The position numbers and the translations under genes were made by a program. Under the pieces are notes generated by a model that saw only the letters and a list, made by a program, of their open reading frames with translations, was not told the DNA's origin and ran no database searches. A DNA stretch of 6,203 nucleotides from Erysipelotrichaceae bacterium (GTDB lineage: Bacteria > Bacillota_I > Bacilli_A > Erysipelotrichales > Coprobacillaceae): NCBI GenBank assembly GCA_021200395.1, contig JAJQGQ010000163.1:1-6203 (forward strand). Direction: 5' to 3'. Each line of letters opens with the position of its first letter. The first letter of the stretch is position 1. Positions 1-6,203 of this stretch are shown piece after piece.

Positions 1-2
1 GT

Positions 3-983
3 ATATTACCTATAGTTAAGTATTCTTCTGGGTCAGCTTTAAATAATTTTTCAGAATTTAATTTTATAAATGATAGAAGATATGATGAATTTTTTGGATT
101 TACAGAAGAGGAAGTTGAATCTTTATGTCATCAATATCCAAAGTTGAAATATGAAGATTTAGAATATTGGTATGATGGATATTATACAAGTACTGGAAAA
201 AAACTTTTTAATCCTCGCAGTGTATCTAGTGCCATTGATAGAGAATTTTGTGATAATTATTGGACATCTACAGGGCCGATGAGTGAAATTGCGGATTGTA
301 TAGAGGATAATGTTGATGATGTTCGAGATGATATTGTACAATTAGTAGCAGATATACCTGTTGAAGTTGATTTAATGGAGTATTTAGAAAAGGATGATAA
401 TCTTGATGCTAGAGATGAAATCTTATCATCAATGGTTATTTTTGGTTTTTTAACTTATCATGATGATTGTTTATGTATTCCTAATCATGAACTTATGCTT
501 AAATTTGAAAAAATTTTATCTAGAAAAGATATGGGTGATTATAATGAAATTGTTAGAAATAGTAAGCGTATCTTCAATGCTACTCTAGATAAAGATGAAG
601 AAATATTAGCTAAAATGATAGAAGAGGCTCATGATAAAGAAGTTGATTTGTTTCACTATAATGACGAAAATAGCTTGGCTTGTTTATTGACGGTTTGTTA
701 TATATATGCAAGAAAGTTTTATAAAGTTAAAAGAGAAGAAGCAACGGGTAAGGGTAGATGTGATATGATATTTATACCACAAAGATCACGTTATCCAGCT
801 ATTATTATAGAGTTGAAAGTTAATAGTACACCACAGGAAGCAATTGATCAAATTATTAATAAGAATTATGTGGAGAAAATTAAAGATTATAAGAATATCA
901 TATTGGTAGGTATGACTTACAATGCTGATAGTAGTCACACAGAATATAAAAAAAATCAGTGTAAGATCATACAATATAAATAG
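3..983 (+). CDS. AAA-ATPase-like / PD-(D/E)XK nuclease family protein, C-terminal part (5' partial at window edge)
   Basis: The frame is open without a stop from base 3 to TAG 981-983 (326 codons). The gene therefore runs in from the left, and the TTG at 144 is an internal Leu codon, not a start. The upstream codons already show family sequence (KYSSGSALNNF, FFGFTEEEVESL), followed by the EWYDGY-like stretch YWYDGYY, then FNPRSV and YWTSTGP. These are typical of the second half of the AAA-ATPase-like domain (PF09820 type). The C-terminus is the PDDEXK_9-type nuclease fold: the Asp codon at 762 (GRCDMIF) and the E-x-K codons at 810-818 (IIELKV) form the D...ExK catalytic core, which looks intact. 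The N-terminal Walker A region is outside the window. The family is abundant in gut anaerobes and its biological role is not established. The gene ends 26 bases before a strong terminator, so it is transcriptionally separate from the sbcDC operon. The family call is confident; the function is unknown. Confidence 0.88.
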   Translation: MLPIVKYSSGSALNNFSEFNFINDRRYDEFFGFTEEEVESLCHQYPKLKYEDLEYWYDGYYTSTGKKLFNPRSVSSAIDREFCDNYWTSTGPMSEIADCIEDNVDDVRDDIVQLVADIPVEVDLMEYLEKDDNLDARDEILSSMVIFGFLTYHDDCLCIPNHELMLKFEKILSRKDMGDYNEIVRNSKRIFNATLDKDEEILAKMIEEAHDKEVDLFHYNDENSLACLLTVCYIYARKFYKVKREEATGKGRCDMIFIPQRSRYPAIIIELKVNSTPQEAIDQIINKNYVEKIKDYKNIILVGMTYNADSSHTEYKKNQCKIIQYK

Positions 984-1008
984 GGCAACATATAAAGTTA
1001 TCAAATTT

Positions 1009-1035
1009 AATCGGTAAGTTATCTTACCGATTTTT
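1009..1035 (+). terminator. Rho-independent terminator after the PD-(D/E)XK family gene
   Basis: A perfect 10-bp inverted repeat (AATCGGTAAG at 1009-1018, CTTACCGATT at 1023-1032) encloses a TTAT loop. It runs into a five-T tract at 1031-1035. It lies 26 bases after the upstream stop codon and about 150 bases before the next promoter, so it ends transcription of the left-hand gene. On the minus strand the stem is followed by fewer T residues (its left flank, AAATTT at 1003-1008, reads the same on both strands), so activity there is less certain. Confidence 0.9.
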
Positions 1036-1115
1036 ATCATTTATATGAATAGTATTATTATGATACTAAAACATCCCAGATAACTAAAAATTATCATATT
1101 AGAGTGATGTTATAG

Positions 1116-1174
1116 CAGTTCTTGTTTGATATTTTTGTTGTAGATATTTAGAACATCTAAAAATATAACAACTG
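1116..1174. repeat. Imperfect AT-rich inverted repeat in the intergenic gap
   Basis: CAGTT (1116-1120) matches AACTG (1170-1174), and ATATTTTT (1129-1136) matches AAAAATAT (1159-1166), with unequal spacers of 8 and 3 bases. A competing inner pairing exists: GTTGT (1137-1141) with ACAAC (1168-1172), and TTTAGA (1147-1152) with TCTAAA (1156-1161) around an ACA loop. The right arm is followed by TTTTCTCTGTTT. It sits just upstream of the predicted promoter. It could be an operator, a weak terminator, or chance in AT-rich DNA. Confidence 0.3.
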
Positions 1175-1183
1175 TTTTCTCTG

Positions 1184-1212
1184 TTTCAAAAAGAATTTAT
1201 AAATGCTATAAT
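1184..1212 (+). promoter_or_regulatory. Predicted sigma-A promoter (extended -10) for the GNAT-sbcD-sbcC operon
   Basis: A consensus TATAAT at 1207-1212 is preceded by TG at 1204-1205, giving an extended -10 (TGCTATAAT). A weak -35-like TTTCAA lies 17 bases upstream at 1184-1189. The start of transcription would fall near 1219, which leaves only a dozen or so leader bases before the ATG at 1232. The AGGAGG ribosome site at 1222-1227 would then lie almost at the 5' end of the mRNA. No other promoter-like sequence is evident before sbcD or sbcC, so this one probably serves all three genes. Confidence 0.65.
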
Positions 1213-1231
1213 AATATCATTAGGAGGCATT

Positions 1232-1636
1232 ATGGAACTCGTTTTAGAAGAATTTATTGATAATAATTTACCCCAAGGATATACCCCTTATTATATTTAT
1301 TTAATTATGCTTAATCATATTGAAATAGGTCGACTTGTCTATCGTCTAGGAGACGATGAAGAACATATGTTTGATGGTCATATTGCTTATACGATAGAAG
1401 AAGAATATCGTGGCCATTACTATGCTTATCAGGCTTGTTTATTATTAGATGAGATGGTGCATAGAGATCATTATATGATTACATGTGATCCAAGTAATAA
1501 GGCATCATATAAAACAATCATGAAACTAGGAGCTCAATACATCGAAACGAAAACCATTCCTCCACAGCTAAAGAAATTCTATACCAAAGAAGAAAAAGAA
1601 AAAATGATATTTATATGGAAAGGAAACCAACAATGA
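1232..1636 (+). CDS. GNAT family N-acetyltransferase, first gene of the sbcDC operon
   Basis: This 134-residue single-domain protein has GNAT features. GHIAYTIEEEYRG (49-61) forms the beta-4 strand and the start of the acetyl-CoA loop. RGHYYAYQAC (60-69) is the pyrophosphate-binding turn and following helix, with Tyr63 where the usual R-G-x-G-x-A pattern has Gly. ITCDPSNKAS (83-92) and IMKLGA (96-101) match the strand and helix seen near the C-terminus of this family. It should transfer an acetyl group from acetyl-CoA to an amine; the substrate cannot be told from sequence. The start is ATG 1232 behind a perfect AGGAGG (1222-1227) with a short 4-base spacer; the next Met is residue 26. The TGA stop overlaps the sbcD start as ATGA (1633-1636), which implies co-transcription and coupling. 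There is no signal peptide or membrane segment, so it is cytoplasmic. A protein-modifying, small-molecule or ribosomal target are all possible. Confidence 0.85.
   Translation: MELVLEEFIDNNLPQGYTPYYIYLIMLNHIEIGRLVYRLGDDEEHMFDGHIAYTIEEEYRGHYYAYQACLLLDEMVHRDHYMITCDPSNKASYKTIMKLGAQYIETKTIPPQLKKFYTKEEKEKMIFIWKGNQQ
1619..1624 (+). promoter_or_regulatory. Ribosome binding site that fixes the sbcD start at 1633
   Basis: AAAGGA lies 8 bases before ATG 1633, inside the end of the acetyltransferase gene. The alternative in-frame ATG at 1615 would add six residues (MERKPT) but has no purine-rich site at a suitable distance. SbcD proteins normally begin directly with the M-K-F/L-x-H-x-x-D-x-H-x-G motif, which also favours 1633. 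Confidence 0.75.
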
Positions 1637-2754
1637 AATTTGTACATATAGGAGATATCCATTTAGGAAAAGTCATTCACCAATATTCCTTAATAGATAT
1701 CCAAAAAGAACTCTTATTTAATATATTAGACTATATGAAACAAGAACACATTCAAGTTTTAGTTATAGCTGGTGATGTTTATGATCGTCTCATACCTAGT
1801 CAAGAAGCAGTTAATGTTTTAGATGAATTTTTACATAAAGCTTTAATTGATAATCATATAACAGTATTAATGATTAGTGGTAATCATGATAGTAGTGATA
1901 GACTTCATTTTGCGAGTTCCATTCTTCATCAAAGTGGTTTATACATTGAAACATATCTAAAAAAAGAAATGGCTTATATTACGATTGATGATGTAAGATT
2001 TTATATGTTACCATTCATTAAACCATCCCATGTTAAAGCTTTATATAAAGTAGATGATATTCATGATTATCAAGAAGCTTTAAGCTATTATATGAATCAA
2101 CAAACAATTGATAAAAACTATAAAAATATACTCATAACACATCAATTTGTAGGTCATTCTTCTTTAACAAGTGAATCTGAAGTCCCTTTAAGCGTCGGTG
2201 GTAGTGAAATTATAGATGCCCATCTTTTTGATGCATTTGATTATGTGGCTTTAGGTCATCTTCATGCTCCGCAAAAAGTGTCTAGAGAAACTATGCGTTA
2301 TTGTGGATCTCTCATGCGTTATTCGTTTGATGAAGTTAAACAAAATAAATCATTTACCATTGTTGATACTCAAACTATGTCAATAGAAACTATTCCTTTG
2401 ATACCATCTCGTAATCTTAATAAATATAAAGGAACATTTAATCAATTCATGGATACAGATTTTATTGATAAGAAAGATGATTTTTTATCATTTGAACTAA
2501 CTGATGAAACCATTATTCCTCATGCTATAGATCGCTTACGTATCCTCTATCCTTATTTATTACAAATTACTTATACCCATCTATTAAATCAACAAGTATC
2601 TGCCAAACAAATAACGAATTTTGAAAAAAAAGATCAATTATCCTTATTTAAAACCTTTTATGAAGATGTAAAAGGTATAGCACTATCAACGAAACAAATA
2701 GAAGTTGTTCAACAATTATTAGAAAAGAGTGGTGGAGACTATGAAAATCATTAA
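1633..2754 (+). CDS. sbcD: Nuclease SbcCD subunit D (Mre11-family exonuclease/endonuclease)
   Basis: This is the Mn-dependent nuclease subunit of SbcCD, a two-metal phosphoesterase. With SbcC it acts as an ATP-dependent double-strand exonuclease and cuts hairpins and blocked ends. From ATG 1633 it is 373 residues, slightly short of the roughly 390-400 in E. coli and B. subtilis. All metallophosphoesterase motifs are present: D8-I-H10, G47-D48-VYDR, G83-N-H-D86, H170 (ILITHQ) and G208-H-L-H211. The segment YCGSLMRYSF (223-232) marks the boundary to the capping region. The C-terminal third (about 260-373) is less conserved and should hold the capping and SbcC-binding helices. The product is cytoplasmic, with no signal peptide. 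The start overlaps the upstream stop (ATGA), and the last 14 bases overlap the start of sbcC, so the subunits are translationally coupled. No key residue is missing, so the identification is secure. Confidence 0.97.
   Translation: MKFVHIGDIHLGKVIHQYSLIDIQKELLFNILDYMKQEHIQVLVIAGDVYDRLIPSQEAVNVLDEFLHKALIDNHITVLMISGNHDSSDRLHFASSILHQSGLYIETYLKKEMAYITIDDVRFYMLPFIKPSHVKALYKVDDIHDYQEALSYYMNQQTIDKNYKNILITHQFVGHSSLTSESEVPLSVGGSEIIDAHLFDAFDYVALGHLHAPQKVSRETMRYCGSLMRYSFDEVKQNKSFTIVDTQTMSIETIPLIPSRNLNKYKGTFNQFMDTDFIDKKDDFLSFELTDETIIPHAIDRLRILYPYLLQITYTHLLNQQVSAKQITNFEKKDQLSLFKTFYEDVKGIALSTKQIEVVQQLLEKSGGDYENH
2731..2737 (+). promoter_or_regulatory. Ribosome binding site that fixes the sbcC start at 2741
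   Basis: GGTGGAG lies within the last codons of sbcD, with only three bases between its end and ATG 2741. In-frame GTG codons at 2729 and 2732 would add three or four residues but are preceded only by an A-rich AGAAAAGA. SbcC proteins usually start M-K/R-P/I-x-K-L-x-M-x-A-F, matching MKIIKLTMNAF from 2741. The site is weak, which fits re-initiation by ribosomes finishing sbcD. Confidence 0.55.
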
Positions 2755-5700
2755 ATTAACCATGAATGCTTTTATGACTTATAAAGATAAAACTGTCATT
2801 GATTTTGAACAAATGATGGATCATGGTCTCTATCTTATTAGTGGCCCTACAGGATCGGGTAAAACAACTATCTTTGATGCAATAACATTTGCTTTATATG
2901 GTTGTGCATCAGGTAGTAATCGCCAACAAGCTTATTTCCGTAGTGATTTTGCTTCTGCTAAAGATGAAACTTATGTCGAAATGATCTTTGAATTACATCA
3001 AAAAATTTATACTATTAAAAGATCACCTACATATATGCGTCAAGGCTATAAAACACCAAAACAAGCTAATGCGACTTTAGCATATGATGATATTATTATT
3101 GAAGGTATCAAAGAAGTTAATCATAAAATCAATCAATTATTAGGGGTTGATGTGCATCAATTCAAACAAATAGTGATGATAGCTCAAGGTGAGTTTACTA
3201 AACTGATTTATGCTTCTTCTGAAGAAAGAGAAAAAGTCTTAAGACATATCTTTCATAGTGATTCTTTAGTAACATTTGAAAAGCTTTTACAAGAAGAAAC
3301 AAGAAAATATAAAGAAGCTTATCAATTATCTTATCAAAGCTTATCTACACGCTTTTCATTGCTTGATTTAGGAGAAACATTTAAACAGGATAAAAAAGAC
3401 TTTCATCCTTCCTATATTGAACAAAGTAAAGAAGAAAATGAAAAACTTCATCTTACCCTCAAGCAATATGAACAAGACTACAATACTACTAAACAAGCCT
3501 ATGATGATTTATCTAAAGACTATTACCAACAAAAACAAAACAATCAAAACCTCATAGAATTAAAGAAAACCCAAAACACCTATCAAAAACTAATTACGCA
3601 AGAAGATTCCATGATAATTTTAAAACAGGACATTGATAAACTCAAAATCATAGAAAAAAATCAACCTATCATTATGACTTATCGCCAAACGCATAAAGAA
3701 TACAACGATACTAAAGAATCACTTCATAAAACAATGACAACCTTAGATCAATTAACTCACGATATGCTTCAAATAGAACAAGATTATCAACAAGTCCCTA
3801 TTTTAACCAAACAAAAAGACGATATATTCTTAAAACTCAATGAATATAAACAAACCAAACATTATCAAAAAGAATACAAAAATCTGCAAAAACAAGTCAA
3901 AGACTTGCAATTACAACATGATAAAAGTATTGATCAACTCAATGATCAACGAAAAAAGATTGAAAAACTAAAGCATCGTATGGATCGTGATCAAGAAAAT
4001 GTAGATACTTTACCACAATTACAGTTAGAACTCCAAAGAAGTGAACAAATGGTAGAAGAAAAAAATAAAACACGTATAGCGATTCATGATTTAAGTCAAT
4101 TATTTGATCAACTAACACGTATGCAAGACCAACACTATGATTTGGCTGATAAATATACACAAAAAGCGACCATTTATCAAAATCTTTATCATAAGTTTCA
4201 ACAAGAAGATGAAAACTATAGACGCCAACAAGCAGGTATTATGGCTTTAAACTTAAAAGAAAATGATCCTTGTCCTGTATGTGGCTCTTTGCACCATCCT
4301 CATTTAGCAACCCTTTCATCCCATGTCTTATCAGCTAGTGAACTAGAAGAACTTAATATAAAGCTAGAAAAAGCCCAAGCTGATAAAGAAGAAGCTTATC
4401 AGGAGGTTTTATCGCAAAATGAAAGAATTAATGAACTCCAAGGAAGCATCAATGCTTTAAAGAATCAATTATCCATAGAAGAAGAATTATCTAAACAAGT
4501 ATTTATCTATTTATTATCTGATATTACTAATACAATTAAGGAAGAAGAAAAAACCTACCAAAAACGTCATACTGATGTCAATTACTTAAAACGCTTAGAA
4601 AAATCACTTAAAAAAGACAAAGATACCTTACAACAATACCAGGATGAACTAGAAAGCATTAGAAATAACATTATTCAACAGGAAAACCAAATATCTGTTA
4701 ATATTAATCATATCGAACAACTCAAAAAACAATATAACCATATTGAAGATAAACTTGATACCATCATTAAAGATTATCAACTTCAATACAATACACTTAT
4801 AACAGATATTAAACAAAAAGAAGACAACTATCATCAAACCAAACAAGATATCTCTTTATATGATAATCAACAGAAGACTTTATCATCAAAACTTGATACC
4901 TTATCAATACAACTTCAAGATGATACCAAAGCTTATAACGATTTTATTAGTCATAACTTCGATAATGAAGACAACTATCTACATTATGCTACTAAACAAA
5001 ATCAGCTATCTACCTATGAAAAACAATATCAAAACTACTATATCCAAAAATCAAGTCTTTATGATCAAATTTCTCAGCTTAAAATAAAGACGAAAGATAT
5101 CCAAATGGTAGATTTATCAAAAGAAGAATTAAAACTTCAAGAATTAGAAACAATCAAAGATGAAAAATTCAAACAATACAATACGCTTCATCATCGTTAT
5201 CATAAAAATAATGAACATATTCATGCTTTAGAAAAAGAATATCAAAGTAATCAGGAAATCTTTGATAAATATACAATCTATCAAGATCTCTATGATTATA
5301 CTTCTGGTAAAAATAGTCAAAGATTATCTTTTGAAAGATATGTCCTCTCATTTTATTTTGAACATATCTTAGAATATGCCAATGTGGAATTGATTAAGAT
5401 GAGTCAGGGACGCTTTACGCTTCATCGTAAAGTCGTCACCAAAGGAACAAAACAACAAGGCTTAGATTTAAGTGTTATGGATTATGAAACAGGTACGATG
5501 CGTGATATTCAATCTTTATCTGGTGGTGAATCTTTTAAAGCGGCATTATCTTTAGCTTTAGGTTTATCAGAGATGATTCAAAGTTATGCAGGTGGTATTG
5601 AACTTAATACTTTATTTATTGATGAAGGTTTTGGTTCATTAGATAGTGAATCGATTGATAAAGCTTTATCAGTGCTGATGGAACTTAAAAATGATAATAA

Positions 5701-5809
5701 GGTTATTGGTATCATATCCCATGTAGATGAATTAAAAGAACGTATACCAACACAAATTGTTGTAGAAAAATCTACTCAAGGTAGTTCATTGCATATTGAA
5801 GTGGAATAG
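2741..5809 (+). CDS. sbcC: Nuclease SbcCD subunit C (Rad50/SMC-family zinc-hook ATPase)
   Basis: This is the ATPase and DNA-tethering subunit of SbcCD. ATP binding joins two SbcC heads and controls access of DNA to SbcD. It is 1022 residues, normal for the family (about 1000-1130). The N-terminal head carries Walker A GPTGSGKTT (35-43) and the Q-loop IAQGEF (147-152). Long coiled-coil arms, about 175-500 and 525-860, flank a zinc hook CPVCG (Cys511, Cys514) lying exactly at the midpoint. The C-terminal head has SQRLSFERYVLSFYF, the ABC signature LSGGESF (926-932), Walker B and D-loop FIDEGFGSLD (959-968) and the switch His994 (IISHVDEL). Everything needed for activity is present. The arms are unusually rich in Gln, Tyr, Asn and Lys, and their coding DNA is poor in G and relatively rich in C compared with both heads. 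It overlaps sbcD by 14 bases. No terminator is visible after the TAG stop. Confidence 0.97.
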   Translation: MKIIKLTMNAFMTYKDKTVIDFEQMMDHGLYLISGPTGSGKTTIFDAITFALYGCASGSNRQQAYFRSDFASAKDETYVEMIFELHQKIYTIKRSPTYMRQGYKTPKQANATLAYDDIIIEGIKEVNHKINQLLGVDVHQFKQIVMIAQGEFTKLIYASSEEREKVLRHIFHSDSLVTFEKLLQEETRKYKEAYQLSYQSLSTRFSLLDLGETFKQDKKDFHPSYIEQSKEENEKLHLTLKQYEQDYNTTKQAYDDLSKDYYQQKQNNQNLIELKKTQNTYQKLITQEDSMIILKQDIDKLKIIEKNQPIIMTYRQTHKEYNDTKESLHKTMTTLDQLTHDMLQIEQDYQQVPILTKQKDDIFLKLNEYKQTKHYQKEYKNLQKQVKDLQLQHDKSIDQLNDQRKKIEKLKHRMDRDQENVDTLPQLQLELQRSEQMVEEKNKTRIAIHDLSQLFDQLTRMQDQHYDLADKYTQKATIYQNLYHKFQQEDENYRRQQAGIMALNLKENDPCPVCGSLHHPHLATLSSHVLSASELEELNIKLEKAQADKEEAYQEVLSQNERINELQGSINALKNQLSIEEELSKQVFIYLLSDITNTIKEEEKTYQKRHTDVNYLKRLEKSLKKDKDTLQQYQDELESIRNNIIQQENQISVNINHIEQLKKQYNHIEDKLDTIIKDYQLQYNTLITDIKQKEDNYHQTKQDISLYDNQQKTLSSKLDTLSIQLQDDTKAYNDFISHNFDNEDNYLHYATKQNQLSTYEKQYQNYYIQKSSLYDQISQLKIKTKDIQMVDLSKEELKLQELETIKDEKFKQYNTLHHRYHKNNEHIHALEKEYQSNQEIFDKYTIYQDLYDYTSGKNSQRLSFERYVLSFYFEHILEYANVELIKMSQGRFTLHRKVVTKGTKQQGLDLSVMDYETGTMRDIQSLSGGESFKAALSLALGLSEMIQSYAGGIELNTLFIDEGFGSLDSESIDKALSVLMELKNDNKVIGIISHVDELKERIPTQIVVEKSTQGSSLHIEVE

Positions 5810-5831
5810 TATGAAAATTCATCGTTTCATA
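5810..5831. repeat. Short inverted repeat overlapping the -35 of the downstream promoter
   Basis: TATGAAA (5810-5816) and TTTCATA (5825-5831) form a 7-bp dyad around an 8-base spacer, starting immediately after the sbcC stop codon. It is not followed by a T tract, so it is not a convincing terminator. Its right arm covers the predicted -35 hexamer, so it could be an operator half-site pair. It is short enough to be chance. Confidence 0.3.
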
Positions 5832-5853
5832 AAAGATTAAAATAGTTTATAAT
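5825..5853 (+). promoter_or_regulatory. Predicted sigma-A promoter for the downstream AAA-ATPase-like gene
   Basis: A consensus TATAAT at 5848-5853 lies 17 bases after a weak -35-like TTTCAT at 5825-5830, the same layout as the operon promoter at 1184-1212. Transcription would start near 5860. The ribosome site AAGGAG is at 5860-5865, 9 bases before ATG 5875. The gene thus has its own promoter, although read-through from sbcC is also possible because no terminator separates them. Confidence 0.55.
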
Positions 5854-5874
5854 GGTTTTAAGGAGCTGATTCAA

Positions 5875-6171
5875 ATGAAAAAAAATATACCTATTGGTAT
5901 TTCGAACTTTAGAACGTTAAAGGAACGAAATCTTTATCACGTTGATAAAACGCTTATGATTAAAGAATTTCTTGATGATAATGGTACATGGATTTCTTTA
6001 ATTACAAGACCTCGAAGATTTGGCAAAACACTTAATATGTCTATGATGGCTGAATTTTTTGATATTACCAAAGATTCAAAAGAAATTTTTGAAGGTACTA
6101 AAATCATGGAAACTGAATACGCTTCTTATATCAATCAATATCCTACTATATTTTTATCAATTGCAAATTAA
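5875..6171 (+). CDS. AAA-ATPase-like family protein, N-terminal fragment ended by an in-frame stop (probable pseudogene)
   Basis: The 98 residues are the start of an AAA-ATPase-like (PF09820-type) protein. IPIGISNFRTL and YHVDKT (21-26) precede the family's degenerate Walker A, TRPRRFGKT (44-52), which lacks the first Gly of a classical P-loop. LNMSMMAEFF (53-62) and QYPTIFLSIAN (88-98) follow. Full-length relatives are about 500-570 residues with a C-terminal PD-(D/E)XK nuclease domain, so this product lacks most of the ATPase and the whole nuclease. After the TAA (6169-6171) the same frame stays open to the window end and reads KGTKQNTINS, which fits the spacing expected in the family. A nonsense change is therefore the simplest explanation; a frameshift or sequencing error is possible. 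The start is ATG 5875, with AAGGAG 9 bases upstream. The intact promoter and ribosome site suggest recent decay. A 98-residue product is unlikely to work as an ATPase. Confidence 0.8.
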   Translation: MKKNIPIGISNFRTLKERNLYHVDKTLMIKEFLDDNGTWISLITRPRRFGKTLNMSMMAEFFDITKDSKEIFEGTKIMETEYASYINQYPTIFLSIAN

Positions 6172-6203
6172 AAAGGAACTAAACAAAATACAATCAATAG
6201 TAT

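Noticed and set aside
144..983. A separate gene starting at TTG 144
   Set aside because: The same frame is open back to base 3 and already encodes conserved family sequence upstream, and no ribosome site precedes 144. It is an internal Leu codon of a gene cut by the window edge.
786..1040. Minus-strand open frame of 84 codons across the end of the left gene and its terminator
   Set aside because: It crosses the terminator stem and antisenses the nuclease domain. Its Ile/Leu/Tyr-rich content is expected from AT-rich antisense, and no start signal is seen.
1080..1113. ATAAC/GTTAT and ATCA/TGAT short complementary pairs in the intergenic gap
   Set aside because: The stems are 4-5 bp with an 8-base bulge and no T tract, so they are not distinguishable from chance in this composition.
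1615..1632. sbcD starting at ATG 1615
   Set aside because: There is no suitable ribosome site, and it would add MERKPT ahead of the conserved N-terminus. ATG 1633 has AAAGGA at 8 bases and overlaps the previous stop as ATGA.
4401..4460. Perfect AGGAGG inside sbcC followed by an out-of-frame ATG at 4419
   Set aside because: The resulting reading frame is only 13 codons and the spacing is 12 bases. The AGGAGG comes from Gln-Glu-Val codons of sbcC. A ribosome pause is possible but cannot be supported.
4860..5087. A 75-codon open frame inside the sbcC arm, another frame
   Set aside because: It lies wholly within the strongly supported sbcC gene, has no recognisable domain or ribosome site, and has low-complexity Ile/Lys/Asn-rich content typical of an off-frame reading of AT-rich DNA.
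3..6171. A new defence system made of the flanking AAA/nuclease genes plus SbcCD
   Set aside because: A terminator isolates the left gene, the right gene is broken, and the two flanking genes are common accessory-family members. SbcCD and its motifs are fully ordinary. Nothing in the sequence ties them into one system.

Overview
The window is AT-rich, Gram-positive-type DNA. It has strong AGGAGG-like ribosome sites, TATAAT -10 boxes, tightly packed overlapping genes, TAA/TAG/TGA all used as stops, and Trp encoded by TGG. That fits a low-GC Firmicute using the standard code. My inference, from protein style and composition only, is a gut Erysipelotrichia/Coprobacillaceae-like organism.

Layout. 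(1) Positions 3-983 hold the C-terminal part of an AAA-ATPase-like / PD-(D/E)XK nuclease family gene whose N-terminus lies beyond the left edge. It is closed by a rho-independent terminator (1009-1035). (2) Positions 984-1231 are a non-coding gap with the terminator, an imperfect AT-rich dyad (1116-1174) and an extended -10 promoter just before the next gene. (3) Positions 1232-5809 form one tightly coupled operon: a small GNAT acetyltransferase, sbcD (Mre11-type nuclease) and sbcC (Rad50-type zinc-hook ATPase). The junctions are an ATGA stop/start overlap and a 14-base overlap. (4) Positions 5810-5874 carry a second sigma-A-like promoter and no clear terminator. (5) Positions 5875-6171 encode only the first 98 residues of another AAA-ATPase-like family protein. 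An in-frame TAA ends it, although coding-like sequence seems to continue to the right edge; this is probably a pseudogene.

How they work together. SbcC and SbcD form the SbcCD complex, an ATP-dependent nuclease that opens DNA hairpins, cruciforms and protein-blocked ends. The acetyltransferase is very likely co-transcribed and translationally coupled with sbcD, but its substrate cannot be read from sequence. The two flanking AAA/PD-(D/E)XK genes look like members of different branches of an expanded accessory family. I see no direct evidence that they belong to the SbcCD pathway. I found no RNA gene, CRISPR array, insertion sequence or clearly new system. The most interesting points are the coupled GNAT-sbcD-sbcC unit and the decayed flanking family member.
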